A stretch of 5,610 nt of DNA from Methyloligella sp. (GTDB lineage Bacteria; Pseudomonadota; Alphaproteobacteria; Rhizobiales; JALUTE01), in assembly GCA_027058255.1 (NCBI GenBank), contig JALUTE010000137.1, positions 1 to 5,610 of the forward strand. Reading direction: 5' to 3'. Shown here in pieces: positions 1 to 5,610 of the stretch. The notes below the pieces were generated by a model. That model was not told where the DNA came from, did not search any database, and was given only the letters and a program-made list of their open reading frames with translations. The translations under genes and the position numbers were made by a program. How positions within the stretch are numbered: the first letter of the stretch is position 1; every line of letters begins with the position of its first letter.

Positions 1-1207
1 GCATAGGCGAGCGCGGCGCGCCAAGGCCCTGGCGCAAGCGGCCGGCGTGCCCATCAATGTCGCCGACTGCCCGGAGCTCTGCGACTTCATCATGCCGTCG
101 ATTCTGGACCGCTCGCCGCTGGTCGTGGCCATCTCCACCGCCGGCACCTCGCCCATGCTGGGGCGGATGATCAAGGCCCGGCTCGAGACCATGCTGCCGG
201 CCGCCTATGGGCGGCTTTCGGCCTTTGTCGGCGCCTGGCGGGGCGAGGTGATGCGCCATGTGACGAGCCTCGACGATCGCCGACGCTTCTGGGAATGGGT
301 GCTGGACGGGCCGGTGATGGACCTGGTGCTCGCCGGGCGCGAGAGCGAGGCGGAAGAGGCCATGCGCGAGGAGCTTGCCGCCCGCGCCGAGGGGCGCAAG
401 CGGGAGAGCCGCGGCGAAGTCTATCTCGTCGGAGCGGGACCGGGCGACCCGGACCTTCTCACCTTCCGGGCGCTCCGGCTCATGCAACAGGCGGATGTGG
501 TGCTCTACGACCGGCTGATCGGGGATGGCATTCTCAATCTCGTGCGCCGCGACGCCGAGCGCATCTATGTCGGCAAGCTGCCGCAGGATCACACGGTGCC
601 CCAGGAGGAAATCTCCGAGATGCTGGTGCGCCTCGCCGAGCAGGGCAAGCGGGTGCTCCGCCTCAAGGGGGGCGACCCGTTCATCTTCGGCCGTGGCGGC
701 GAGGAGATCGAGAAGCTGGCGCGCGCCGGCATTCCCTTCCAGATCGTGCCGGGGATCACCGCGGCCGCCGGATGCGCGGCCTATGCGGGCATCCCCCTCA
801 CCCACAGGGACCATGCCCAAGCCTGCATTTTCGTGACAGGGCACGGCAAGAACGGCCAACTCGACCTCGACTGGAAAACGCTCCTCCAGCCGCGCCAGAC
901 CATCGCCATCTACATGGGGCTTGCCCACCTTGCCGATCTGATGGCCGAGTTCATCGCCCGCGGCGCCGATCCGGAGCTGCCCGTCGCCGTCATCGACAAG
1001 GGCACGCGCCGCGACCAGAAGGTGGTGACAGGCACCCTTGCCACCATCGCCCAGGCAACTGCCGGCGCCGAGCTCAAGGGCCCGGCGATGATCATCATCG
1101 GAACCGTGGTGCGCCTGCGCGACACGCTGAAATGGTATGGCGCCGGCGAGCGGGCCGCGAGCGTGCCCGACGCGCAAAAGGCGAAGGCCGTGCTCGCCGG
1201 CCGCTAG
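1..1207 (+). CDS. cysG: Siroheme synthase CysG (partial, 5' end outside window)
   Basis: CysG makes siroheme, the cofactor of sulfite and nitrite reductases: SAM-dependent methylation of uroporphyrinogen III to precorrin-2, then NAD-dependent oxidation and iron insertion. The frame is open to the left edge (first full codon at base 2) and encodes family-like sequence before the GTG at 47, so that GTG is not the real start; the N-terminal NAD-binding part is missing. Numbering from the GTG codon, residues 15-40 (FIMPSILDRSP...AGTSPMLGR) are the end of the dehydrogenase/ferrochelatase module; S35 appears to match the phosphorylated serine of Salmonella CysG. Residues about 124-365 are the methyltransferase domain: GAGPGD (129-134), RLKGGDPFIFGRGGEE (205-220, with the catalytic-type Asp210), VPGITAAAGC (234-243) and YMGL (289-292). 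The gene ends in TAG with a short Ala-rich tail. It is convergent with the next gene, and no sulfite-reductase gene follows. Identification is firm. Confidence 0.96.
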   Translation, partial: HRRARRAKALAQAAGVPINVADCPELCDFIMPSILDRSPLVVAISTAGTSPMLGRMIKARLETMLPAAYGRLSAFVGAWRGEVMRHVTSLDDRRRFWEWVLDGPVMDLVLAGRESEAEEAMREELAARAEGRKRESRGEVYLVGAGPGDPDLLTFRALRLMQQADVVLYDRLIGDGILNLVRRDAERIYVGKLPQDHTVPQEEISEMLVRLAEQGKRVLRLKGGDPFIFGRGGEEIEKLARAGIPFQIVPGITAAAGCAAYAGIPLTHRDHAQACIFVTGHGKNGQLDLDWKTLLQPRQTIAIYMGLAHLADLMAEFIARGADPELPVAVIDKGTRRDQKVVTGTLATIAQATAGAELKGPAMIIIGTVVRLRDTLKWYGAGERAASVPDAQKAKAVLAGR

Positions 1208-1368
1208 GCCCCGCCATGCACCGCCCCTCTCGCCGCATCGTCCCGCGCGGGGCCCCGCGGGCACCGGCGCGGCGCAAAAAGTCCCGGATCGGCACCGCAA
1301 CATGGCGTCTTGCGCCATGGCTGCAATGCATCCGGGACGACGAGAGGAGCGTTGCGTGGCCTTCGGGC
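1208..1368. other. Convergent intergenic region between cysG and the DUF2892 gene
   Basis: This 161-nt spacer lies between two genes transcribed toward each other. It holds a GC palindrome at 1242-1261 (cccgcg...cgcggg, with a perfect inner cgcggggccccgcg at 1246-1259) and the larger hairpin annotated at 1276-1338. I see no open frame here with family character. cysG has no plus-strand hairpin followed by a T-run, so its transcript probably ends by Rho or within the shared hairpins. Confidence 0.6.
1276..1338 (-). terminator. Rho-independent terminator of the minus-strand unit (long nested hairpin plus T5)
   Basis: A perfect 9-bp outer stem (gtcccggat at 1281-1289 with atccgggac at 1330-1338) encloses a perfect 7-bp inner stem (catggcg at 1301-1307 with cgccatg at 1313-1319, 5-nt loop). 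A short gca/tgc pairing (1292-1294 with 1327-1329) extends the outer stem past a 2-nt bulge. Bases 1276-1280 are AAAAA on the plus strand, so minus-strand RNA reads hairpin then UUUUU, 31 nt past the DUF2892 stop. No T-run follows on the plus strand. The unusually long stem also resembles dispersed palindromic repeats (see findings). Confidence 0.72.
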
Positions 1369-1587
1369 TCAGGAGCCCTTGGCGGTGTTGATGCCGAAAA
1401 TCGCATAGCCCGGGCAGAAACCGACAATCCCCGTCACGAGGGGAATGATGCCGATCCAGCCCCACACCGACGCAATGCCGGCAATCGGATAGCCCAGGGC
1501 GCCGCCAATGCTCGGCGTCATGAGCAGGAGAACGACGCCGACGATCACACGCAGAATCCGGTCGATCGCACCTTCGTTGATCTTCAT
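1369..1587 (-). CDS. DUF2892 (YgaP-type) small inner-membrane protein
   Basis: This 72-residue protein has the form of the DUF2892 family, the same membrane module that follows the rhodanese domain in E. coli YgaP. It starts MKINEGAIDRILR, the usual amphipathic lead-in. Two hydrophobic segments follow, at about residues 11-24 and 33-57, then the family-like end G-F-C58-P59 and GINT (65-68). The terminal Cys often seen after GINT is Ala here. The biochemical role of stand-alone DUF2892 proteins is not established; a link to sulfane-sulfur or thiol stress is inferred from YgaP only. The frame stays open upstream to 1719, but the ATG at 1585-1587 is chosen because AAAGGAG lies 8 nt before it and similarity begins there. 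It is the last gene of the minus-strand cluster and is followed by a strong terminator. Confidence 0.88.
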   Translation of the reverse strand: MKINEGAIDRILRVIVGVVLLLMTPSIGGALGYPIAGIASVWGWIGIIPLVTGIVGFCPGYAIFGINTAKGS

Positions 1588-1849
1588 GGCTTTCTCTCCT
1601 TTGGTTGTGCTCCATACCTGCGCGAGAGACGCCGACCTCCTGCGGACGGGCACTCGGTCTCCACCGGGCACTGCATCCCATCGGCCCGAAGGTCGATCCT
1701 CCTCATGCGCGGGTATCACCCGAAAACCGGCTCCGGCGAGACGGGTCCCGTCCCGAAGACAGATAGGGGGTGACTGACGCTCATCCTAGAGGGTTCGCAG
1801 CCGTCTGTCGGTGATCTTGTCACACAACCGGACGAGCGGGGCTCATGGC
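1588..1849 (-). other. Intergenic region crp/fnr to DUF2892, with short inverted repeats
   Basis: This 262-nt gap separates two genes on the same strand. Besides the ribosome binding site it holds three inverted repeats: cgggt-atc-acccg (1710-1722), gacggg-t-cccgtc (1740-1752) and gtga-tcttg-tcac (1811-1823). None is followed by a T-run on the minus strand, so no intrinsic terminator for the regulator gene is visible. A weak sigma70-like pair can be read on the minus strand (CCGACA, 17 nt, TAGGAT), but it is too degenerate to call a promoter. The gap is long enough for the DUF2892 gene to have its own promoter, with the palindromes as possible operators. I find no TTGA-N6-TCAA box here. Confidence 0.4.
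1596..1602 (-). promoter_or_regulatory. Shine-Dalgarno of the DUF2892 gene
   Basis: On the minus strand the bases read AAAGGAG, 8 nt before the ATG at 1587. This decides the start: the upstream in-frame ATG at 1719 would add 44 non-family residues and would place this ribosome binding site inside the gene. Confidence 0.85.
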
Positions 1850-2512
1850 TCACACTTGCGCCAGCGTCCGAAGACCGCGCGGGTCGAGAATGCGCATCCG
1901 GCCGCGCTCGAGAGCGACGAGGCCGCGCGCCTCCAGGGCCTTGAGGCGGCGGCTCACCACCTCCCGCGCCGTGCCGAGATCGAGCGCGAGGCGTTGATGG
2001 GTGGCCTCGACCAGCCCGCCCTCCCCCGCGAGCGCGATCAGCCGTTCCGCCAGCCGCGCCTCGAGGGAGCGAAACGCCACCTCTTCCAGGAGGCCGATCA
2101 GATCGAGGATTCGCTTCGTCTGGATGGCGAAGACGGTTTCGCGAAAGGCGGGGGACGCTTCGACGAGGGCACGGAACGCGCGCCGGCCGAGCGCGACGCC
2201 TGCAAGCGCCGTCTCGGCAACGCCCTCGGCCTGGAACCGCACATCGTTGAGCAGGCAGGCCACCGTCATCACGCAGGCCTCGCCCGGCCCCACGCGATAG
2301 AGCGTGATCTCCCGACCGCTCTCCGAGACCATGCGCACCCGCACCACACCCTCGCAGAGGAGGGCGAGCCGCTCGCAGGCCTCGCCCGGGCGGAACAGCA
2401 CCGAGCCCGCCGGCGCCGCAAAAGGGCGGGCCTCGGCGGCAATCACCCGCTCCCCCGCCGCATCGAGACCCGGAATCCCGGTCATGCCGGCCGAATGTGC
2501 GTCATGTCCCAT
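1850..2512 (-). CDS. Crp/Fnr-family transcriptional regulator
   Basis: Numbered from the GTG at 2515, residues about 24-125 form the cyclic-nucleotide-binding-like beta barrel (PAGSVLFRPGEACERLALL, then GREITLYRVGPGEAC). A dimerisation helix follows at about 126-160, then the winged helix-turn-helix at about 168-215. The recognition helix GTAREVVSRRL (181-191) has the E185-x2-S188-R189 signature used by FNR-type proteins to read TTGA half-sites. The N-terminal cysteines that bind FNR's 4Fe-4S cluster are absent, and so is the CRP phosphate-binding R-S-A signature. It is therefore neither a classical FNR nor a cAMP receptor. Cysteines sit at 47, 54, 81 and 87; C81-x5-C87 lies where CRP binds its ligand and could be a redox or sulfur sensor (inference). 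Start: GTG 2515 and ATG 2512 are adjacent; ATG 2512 is preferred, but the only purine-rich stretch (GGCGGG) is unusually close, and ATG 2485 is an alternative. It lies 52 nt after usp, probably co-transcribed. Confidence 0.9.
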   Translation of the reverse strand: MGHDAHSAGMTGIPGLDAAGERVIAAEARPFAAPAGSVLFRPGEACERLALLCEGVVRVRMVSESGREITLYRVGPGEACVMTVACLLNDVRFQAEGVAETALAGVALGRRAFRALVEASPAFRETVFAIQTKRILDLIGLLEEVAFRSLEARLAERLIALAGEGGLVEATHQRLALDLGTAREVVSRRLKALEARGLVALERGRMRILDPRGLRTLAQV

Positions 2513-2564
2513 CACCCGCCAGTCTAGGCCGGCGCGTGGCCGCCCGGCAACTCGGCCCGCCCCG

Positions 2565-3410
2565 TCAGTGGGACATCAGGACCGGCGCGGTCATGTGCTC
2601 CAGGATATGCTCCGTGGCACCGCCGAAGACGAACTCGCGCAGCTTGGAGTGCCCATAGCCGCCCATGACCAGAAGGTCGCTGCCATGGTCGGCGAGACGC
2701 GAGAGCAGCTCGTCGCCAATGCCGATCTCCGAGGTGATGGTATGCGTGGCCTCGATGGCGATGTCATGGCGCGCCAGCGCCTCGGCGAGTGCGCTGCCCG
2801 GAAGATCATTGCCACTGCCATCGCTGTTGCCGTCCGGCGGGTTGACCCAGAGCACGCGCACCATCTTGGCGCTCGCCAAGAGCGGCACCGCGTCGAACAC
2901 GGCCCGCGCCGCCTCGCGACTCGCATTCCATGCCACCATCGCATGATCGCCAACGGTGGGAAAACGGCCGAGGGCCGGCACGATGAGCACGGGACGGCCC
3001 GATTCCATGAGGGCACGCTCGGGAACCTCGCGACGCTCCGGCGACACGGCGTCGGTCATCTGCCCACACATGATGAGATCGGCCACGCGGCCGTGCTCGA
3101 TGACGATATGCGCCACGTCCCAGCCGCGGGATTCGATCATGCGCCACTCGGAGACGAAGGTCTCCGCCTTGAGCTTGTCGGTGAACAGTGCCTTCACCCG
3201 CTCGCCCTCCTCGCGGGCCAGGCGGCGCTGGCGCTCGATCACCTCCGCCGGCACATCGAGCGCAATGGCCGGTGCGACGAACAGGCGGGGAATGACATAG
3301 AGGCCGATGAGATGCGCGTCCGACTTGCGCGCGACGGCGGCAGCGGCCTCGATCAGTTGCGGCGCCCTGTCCTCGCCGTCGAGATAAACGAGAATGGTCC
3401 TGTAGCCCAT
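2565..3410 (-). CDS. Tandem-domain universal stress protein (UspA family)
   Basis: This 281-residue cytoplasmic protein has two Usp folds. Domain 1 (about 1-146) opens with YRTILVYLDG and ends RPVLIVPA. Domain 2 (about 156-280) opens with HAMVAWNASREAARAV and ends APVLMS. Domain 2 keeps the ATP-binding loop G250-x2-G253-x9-G263, although the usual Ser/Thr right after the last Gly is Gly264. The equivalent stretch of domain 1 (CGQMTDAVSPERREVPERA) has lost the glycines, so only one site probably binds nucleotide. Tandem Usps respond to stress such as oxygen limitation or energy starvation; the precise target here is unknown. The ATG at 3408-3410 is supported by GGGAGG 7 nt upstream. It is the first gene of the minus-strand cluster, behind an FNR-type box, with the regulator gene 52 nt downstream. 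The family call is firm; the physiological role is inference. Confidence 0.93.
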   Translation of the reverse strand: MGYRTILVYLDGEDRAPQLIEAAAAVARKSDAHLIGLYVIPRLFVAPAIALDVPAEVIERQRRLAREEGERVKALFTDKLKAETFVSEWRMIESRGWDVAHIVIEHGRVADLIMCGQMTDAVSPERREVPERALMESGRPVLIVPALGRFPTVGDHAMVAWNASREAARAVFDAVPLLASAKMVRVLWVNPPDGNSDGSGNDLPGSALAEALARHDIAIEATHTITSEIGIGDELLSRLADHGSDLLVMGGYGHSKLREFVFGGATEHILEHMTAPVLMSH

Positions 3411-3417
3411 GATCCGA

Positions 3418-3423
3418 CCTCCC
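3418..3423 (-). promoter_or_regulatory. Shine-Dalgarno of the usp gene, flanked by a hairpin
   Basis: GGGAGG on the minus strand, 7 nt from the ATG at 3410. A perfect 6-bp stem-loop (GAGCCG-AGAGGG-CGGCTC, plus-strand 3426-3443) ends 2 nt before it and could affect ribosome access. Confidence 0.8.
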
Positions 3424-3486
3424 GTGAGCCGCCCTCTCGGCTCCCATGATCCCCGGCGTGTCGCCCCGCCTGCAATGCACGCCCCG

Positions 3487-3492
3487 ACTGTA
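3487..3492 (-). promoter_or_regulatory. Candidate -10 element of the usp promoter
   Basis: TACAGT on the minus strand matches TATAAT at four of six positions. If it spans -12 to -7, transcription starts at the G at 3480, giving a 69-nt leader before the usp ATG. This puts the palindrome at 3515-3528 at exactly -41.5. There is no separate good -35 hexamer, as expected for a class II activator-dependent promoter. Prediction only. Confidence 0.5.
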
Positions 3493-3514
3493 GGCAGCCC
3501 CTCTTCGCCCCTCC

Positions 3515-3528
3515 TTGACCTCGGTCAA
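3515..3528 (-). promoter_or_regulatory. FNR/FixK/Dnr-type operator upstream of usp
   Basis: The plus strand reads TTGACC-TC-GGTCAA, a perfect 6-bp inverted repeat with the TTGA-N6-TCAA architecture bound by FNR-, FixK- and Dnr/Nnr-type regulators (the FNR consensus is TTGAT-N4-ATCAA). Its centre is at 3521.5, about 110 nt before the usp start codon, and it overlaps the helicase stop codon (3525-3527). The Crp/Fnr protein encoded two genes downstream has the matching recognition-helix signature and is a candidate ligand. A chromosomal FNR or FixK elsewhere is equally possible. Confidence 0.65.
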
Positions 3529-5610
3529 TGGCGCTCGACGAAGCTGGCCATGACCTTCTTGGTGCCCGCCTTCTCGAAATGGATGAGGAGCTTGTTGCCG
3601 TTGACCTCGGCAATGGCGCCATAGCCGAACTTCTGGTGAAAGACGCGCTCGCCCACCGCATAGTCCACAGCGCCCGCCCCGTCGCGAGCGACGATCTCGC
3701 CCTCGATGACAGGCGGGGCGGCGTGCGCGGTGCGGGCGCGGGCGGCCCGGGCGCGGGCCCGCCTCGCCTCGCCCTGGCGCGCCCGGGCGCGCTGCCAGCC
3801 GGGGGTCTCATAGGCGCCCGCAAAGCCGGCCCCCGCCTCGCGCACCGCATAGTCGCAATAGCCGCCGGCGCTCGCGCTCTCCTCCACGCGCACATGATCG
3901 CCGGGCAGCTCGTCGACGAAGCGTGACGGCAGGGCCGTCTGCCAGAGGCCGTGCACCCGCCGGTTCTGGGCAAAGGAGACGACGGCCCTGAGGCGCGCGC
4001 GGGTGAGGCCCACATAGGCAAGCCGCCGCTCCTCCTCGAGCCCGGCCTCGCCCGCCTCGTCCAGATGGCGCTGATGGGGAAAGAGCCCCTCCTCCCAGCC
4101 GGGCAGGAACACCGTGTCGAACTCCAGCCCCTTGGCCGCATGCAGGGTCATCAGGCTCACCCGGTCGCCATCCTCGCCCGCCTCCGCGTCCATCACCAGC
4201 GAGACATGCTCGAGAAACCCCTCGAGGCTGTCGAACTCGCCCATGAAGCGGACGAGCTCCTTGAGGTTCTCGAGCCGCGCATGCGCCTGCGGGCTCTTGT
4301 CCGCCTGCCACATGGCGGTGTAGCCGGACTCGTCCAGAACGTGCTCGGCAAGCTCGGTGTGCGCCATGGCCTCGGCCATGGCCCGCCAGCGCTCGAAGGC
4401 GGCGATGAGATCGCGCAGGGCCTTGCGCGGGCGCGGGCCGATTTCCTCGGTCTCCACCATCTCCCGCGCCGCCTGGAAGAGGGGGATGGCGCGGGCGCGG
4501 GCATGGGCGTGCAGCTTCTGGACCGTTGCCTGGCCAAGGCCCCGCCGGGGCGTGTTGATGATGCGCTCGAAGCGCAAATCGTTCACCGGATTGCGGGTCA
4601 CATCCAGATAGGCGATGGCGTCGCGGATCTCCTGGCGCTCATAGAAGCGCGGCCCCCCGATGACCCGGTAGGGCAGGCCGAGGGTCATGAAGCGATCCTC
4701 GAAGGCGCGCATCTGGAAACTCGCCCGCACCAGGATGGCGATCTCGTTCAACGCATGGCCCCGGCGCTGCAGCGCCTCGATGTCCTCGCCAACGGCGCGC
4801 GCCTCCTCGCCGTCGTCCCAATGGGCGCGCACGAGCACCGCCTCGCCCTCCTCGGCATCGGTGAACAGGGTCTTGCCGAGCCGGCCCCGATTGTGGGCGA
4901 TGAGGCCGGAGGCGGCAGCGAGGATATGGCCTGTCGAGCGGTAATTGCGCTCGATGCGGATCACCTTCGCGCCTGGAAAATCCGCCTCGAAGCGGAGAAT
5001 ATTGTCCACCTCCGCCCCGCGCCAGCCATAGATGGACTGGTCGTCGTCGCCGACGCAGCAGATGTTGTGGCTCGCCTGGGCCAGGAGCCGCAGCCAGAGA
5101 TATTGCGCCACATTGGTGTCCTGATACTCGTCCACCAGCATGAAGCGAAAGCGGCGCTGATATTTGGCGAGGACGTCCGGATTCTCCTGGAAGAGGCGCA
5201 GGCATTCGAGCAGCAGATCGCCGAAATCGACGGCGTTGAGCGCCTTGAGGCGCTTCTGATAGGCCGCATAGAGGTCCGCGCCGCGCCCATTGGCGAAGGC
5301 ATAGGACTCACCGGCCGGCACCTTGTCGGGCCTGAGGCCGCGGTTCTTCCAGCCATCGACGAGACTCGCCAGCAGCCGCGCCGGCCAGCGCTTGGGGTCG
5401 ATCTTCTCCGCCTCGATGAGCTGCTTCATGAGCCGGAGCTGATCGTCGGTGTCGAGAATGGTGAAATCGGACGAGAGGTCCACCAGCTCGGCATGACGGC
5501 GCAGCAGGCGCGCCCCGATGGCATGGAAGGTGCCGAGCCACGGCATGCCCTCCATCGCCTCCTCGCCGATGAGGGCGCCGATGCGCGCCTTCATCTCCCG
5601 CGCCGCGTCG
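3525..5610 (-). CDS. uvrD: UvrD/PcrA-type superfamily 1A DNA helicase (partial, 5' end outside window)
   Basis: This ATP-driven 3'-5' helicase serves nucleotide-excision and mismatch repair. The frame is open to the right edge: codons before the ATG at 5594 read D-A-A-R-E, matching the end of motif Ia. That ATG is therefore internal, and the start and Walker A motif lie outside (roughly 60-80 residues missing by comparison with E. coli UvrD). Numbered from the ATG at 5594: GTFHAIGARLLR (21-32, motif Ib); LVDEYQDT (153-160, motif II/Walker B); VGDDDQSIYGWRGA (181-194, motif III); RNYRS (216-220, motif IV); LMTLHAAKGLEFD (481-493, motif V); EERRLAYVGLTRAR (521-534, motif VI). An Arg/Ala-rich linker at about 600-625 leads to a C-terminal Tudor-like segment (about 646-689, VGERVFHQKFGYG...), the part that contacts RNA polymerase in UvrD/PcrA. 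No frameshift or missing core motif is seen in the visible part. UvrD versus PcrA naming is by convention. Confidence 0.95.
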   Translation of the reverse strand, partial: DAAREMKARIGALIGEEAMEGMPWLGTFHAIGARLLRRHAELVDLSSDFTILDTDDQLRLMKQLIEAEKIDPKRWPARLLASLVDGWKNRGLRPDKVPAGESYAFANGRGADLYAAYQKRLKALNAVDFGDLLLECLRLFQENPDVLAKYQRRFRFMLVDEYQDTNVAQYLWLRLLAQASHNICCVGDDDQSIYGWRGAEVDNILRFEADFPGAKVIRIERNYRSTGHILAAASGLIAHNRGRLGKTLFTDAEEGEAVLVRAHWDDGEEARAVGEDIEALQRRGHALNEIAILVRASFQMRAFEDRFMTLGLPYRVIGGPRFYERQEIRDAIAYLDVTRNPVNDLRFERIINTPRRGLGQATVQKLHAHARARAIPLFQAAREMVETEEIGPRPRKALRDLIAAFERWRAMAEAMAHTELAEHVLDESGYTAMWQADKSPQAHARLENLKELVRFMGEFDSLEGFLEHVSLVMDAEAGEDGDRVSLMTLHAAKGLEFDTVFLPGWEEGLFPHQRHLDEAGEAGLEEERRLAYVGLTRARLRAVVSFAQNRRVHGLWQTALPSRFVDELPGDHVRVEESASAGGYCDYAVREAGAGFAGAYETPGWQRARARQGEARRARARAARARTAHAAPPVIEGEIVARDGAGAVDYAVGERVFHQKFGYGAIAEVNGNKLLIHFEKAGTKKVMASFVERH

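Noticed and set aside
47..49. GTG at 47 as the start of cysG
   Set aside because: The frame is open and family-like back to base 2, and CysG needs its N-terminal NAD-binding part, so the true start is left of the window.
1242..1261. GC palindrome after cysG as a rho-independent terminator
   Set aside because: It forms a stem but has no T-run on either strand directly after it; it could still pause polymerase.
1588..1719. N-terminal extension of the DUF2892 protein from the ATG at 1719
   Set aside because: The 44 extra residues are not family-like, and a good AAAGGAG sits directly before the internal ATG at 1587.
295..1773. Plus-strand open frame of 492 codons running through cysG and the DUF2892 gene
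   Set aside because: It is out of frame with the certain cysG motifs, spans two unrelated genes and the terminator hairpin, and is Arg/Pro/His-rich low-complexity sequence.
1817..1827. TTGTCACACAA as an FNR-type box in the gap downstream of the regulator gene
   Set aside because: The TTG and CAA half-sites are separated by 5 nt instead of the 8 nt needed, and the inner bases do not match.
1811..2527. Plus-strand open frame of 238 codons opposite the Crp/Fnr gene
   Set aside because: It mirrors the minus-strand regulator, whose family motifs are clear. Its translation is rich in Arg, His and Ala without recognisable domains, as expected of an antisense shadow in GC-rich DNA.
2528..2548. gccgg...ccggc inverted repeat between usp and crp/fnr as a terminator
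   Set aside because: The stem is only 5 bp with no T-run, so nothing argues against co-transcription of the two genes.
2304..3449. Plus-strand open frame of 381 codons opposite the usp gene
   Set aside because: It is antisense to a clear tandem Usp and shows no family features.

Overview
The window comes from a GC-rich bacterial chromosome. Gene content and sequence style suggest an alphaproteobacterium, probably Hyphomicrobiales or a relative; this is inferred from codon and protein character, since no marker gene is present. It is densely coding, with five protein genes and no RNA genes, insertion sequences or CRISPR arrays. Both end genes run off the window.

Layout, left to right: (1) 1-1207, plus strand: the 3' part of cysG, the bifunctional/trifunctional siroheme synthase. 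(2) 1208-1368: a convergent intergenic region holding a long hairpin (1281-1338) with a T-run that makes sense only on the minus strand, so it probably terminates the leftward transcription unit. (3) 1369-1587, minus: a 72-residue DUF2892 (YgaP-type) inner-membrane protein. (4) 1850-2512, minus: a Crp/Fnr-family regulator. (5) 2565-3410, minus: a tandem-domain universal stress protein. (6) 3525-5610, minus: a UvrD/PcrA-type DNA helicase without its N-terminus.

The three small minus-strand genes look like one stress-response unit: usp -> (52 nt) -> crp/fnr -> (262 nt) -> DUF2892 -> terminator. A perfect TTGAC-N4-GTCAA box lies ahead of usp and overlaps the helicase stop codon. It is centred exactly 41.5 nt upstream of the start site implied by a TACAGT -10 hexamer, the geometry of a class II FNR-type promoter. 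The regulator in the unit has the E-x2-S-R recognition-helix signature that reads TTGA half-sites, but it lacks FNR's iron-sulfur cysteines and CRP's cAMP-binding signature. It does carry a C-x5-C pair in its sensory domain. Together these suggest a self-contained, perhaps autoregulated, anaerobic or redox/sulfur stress module. That is the most interesting point here; the end genes are ordinary housekeeping genes.
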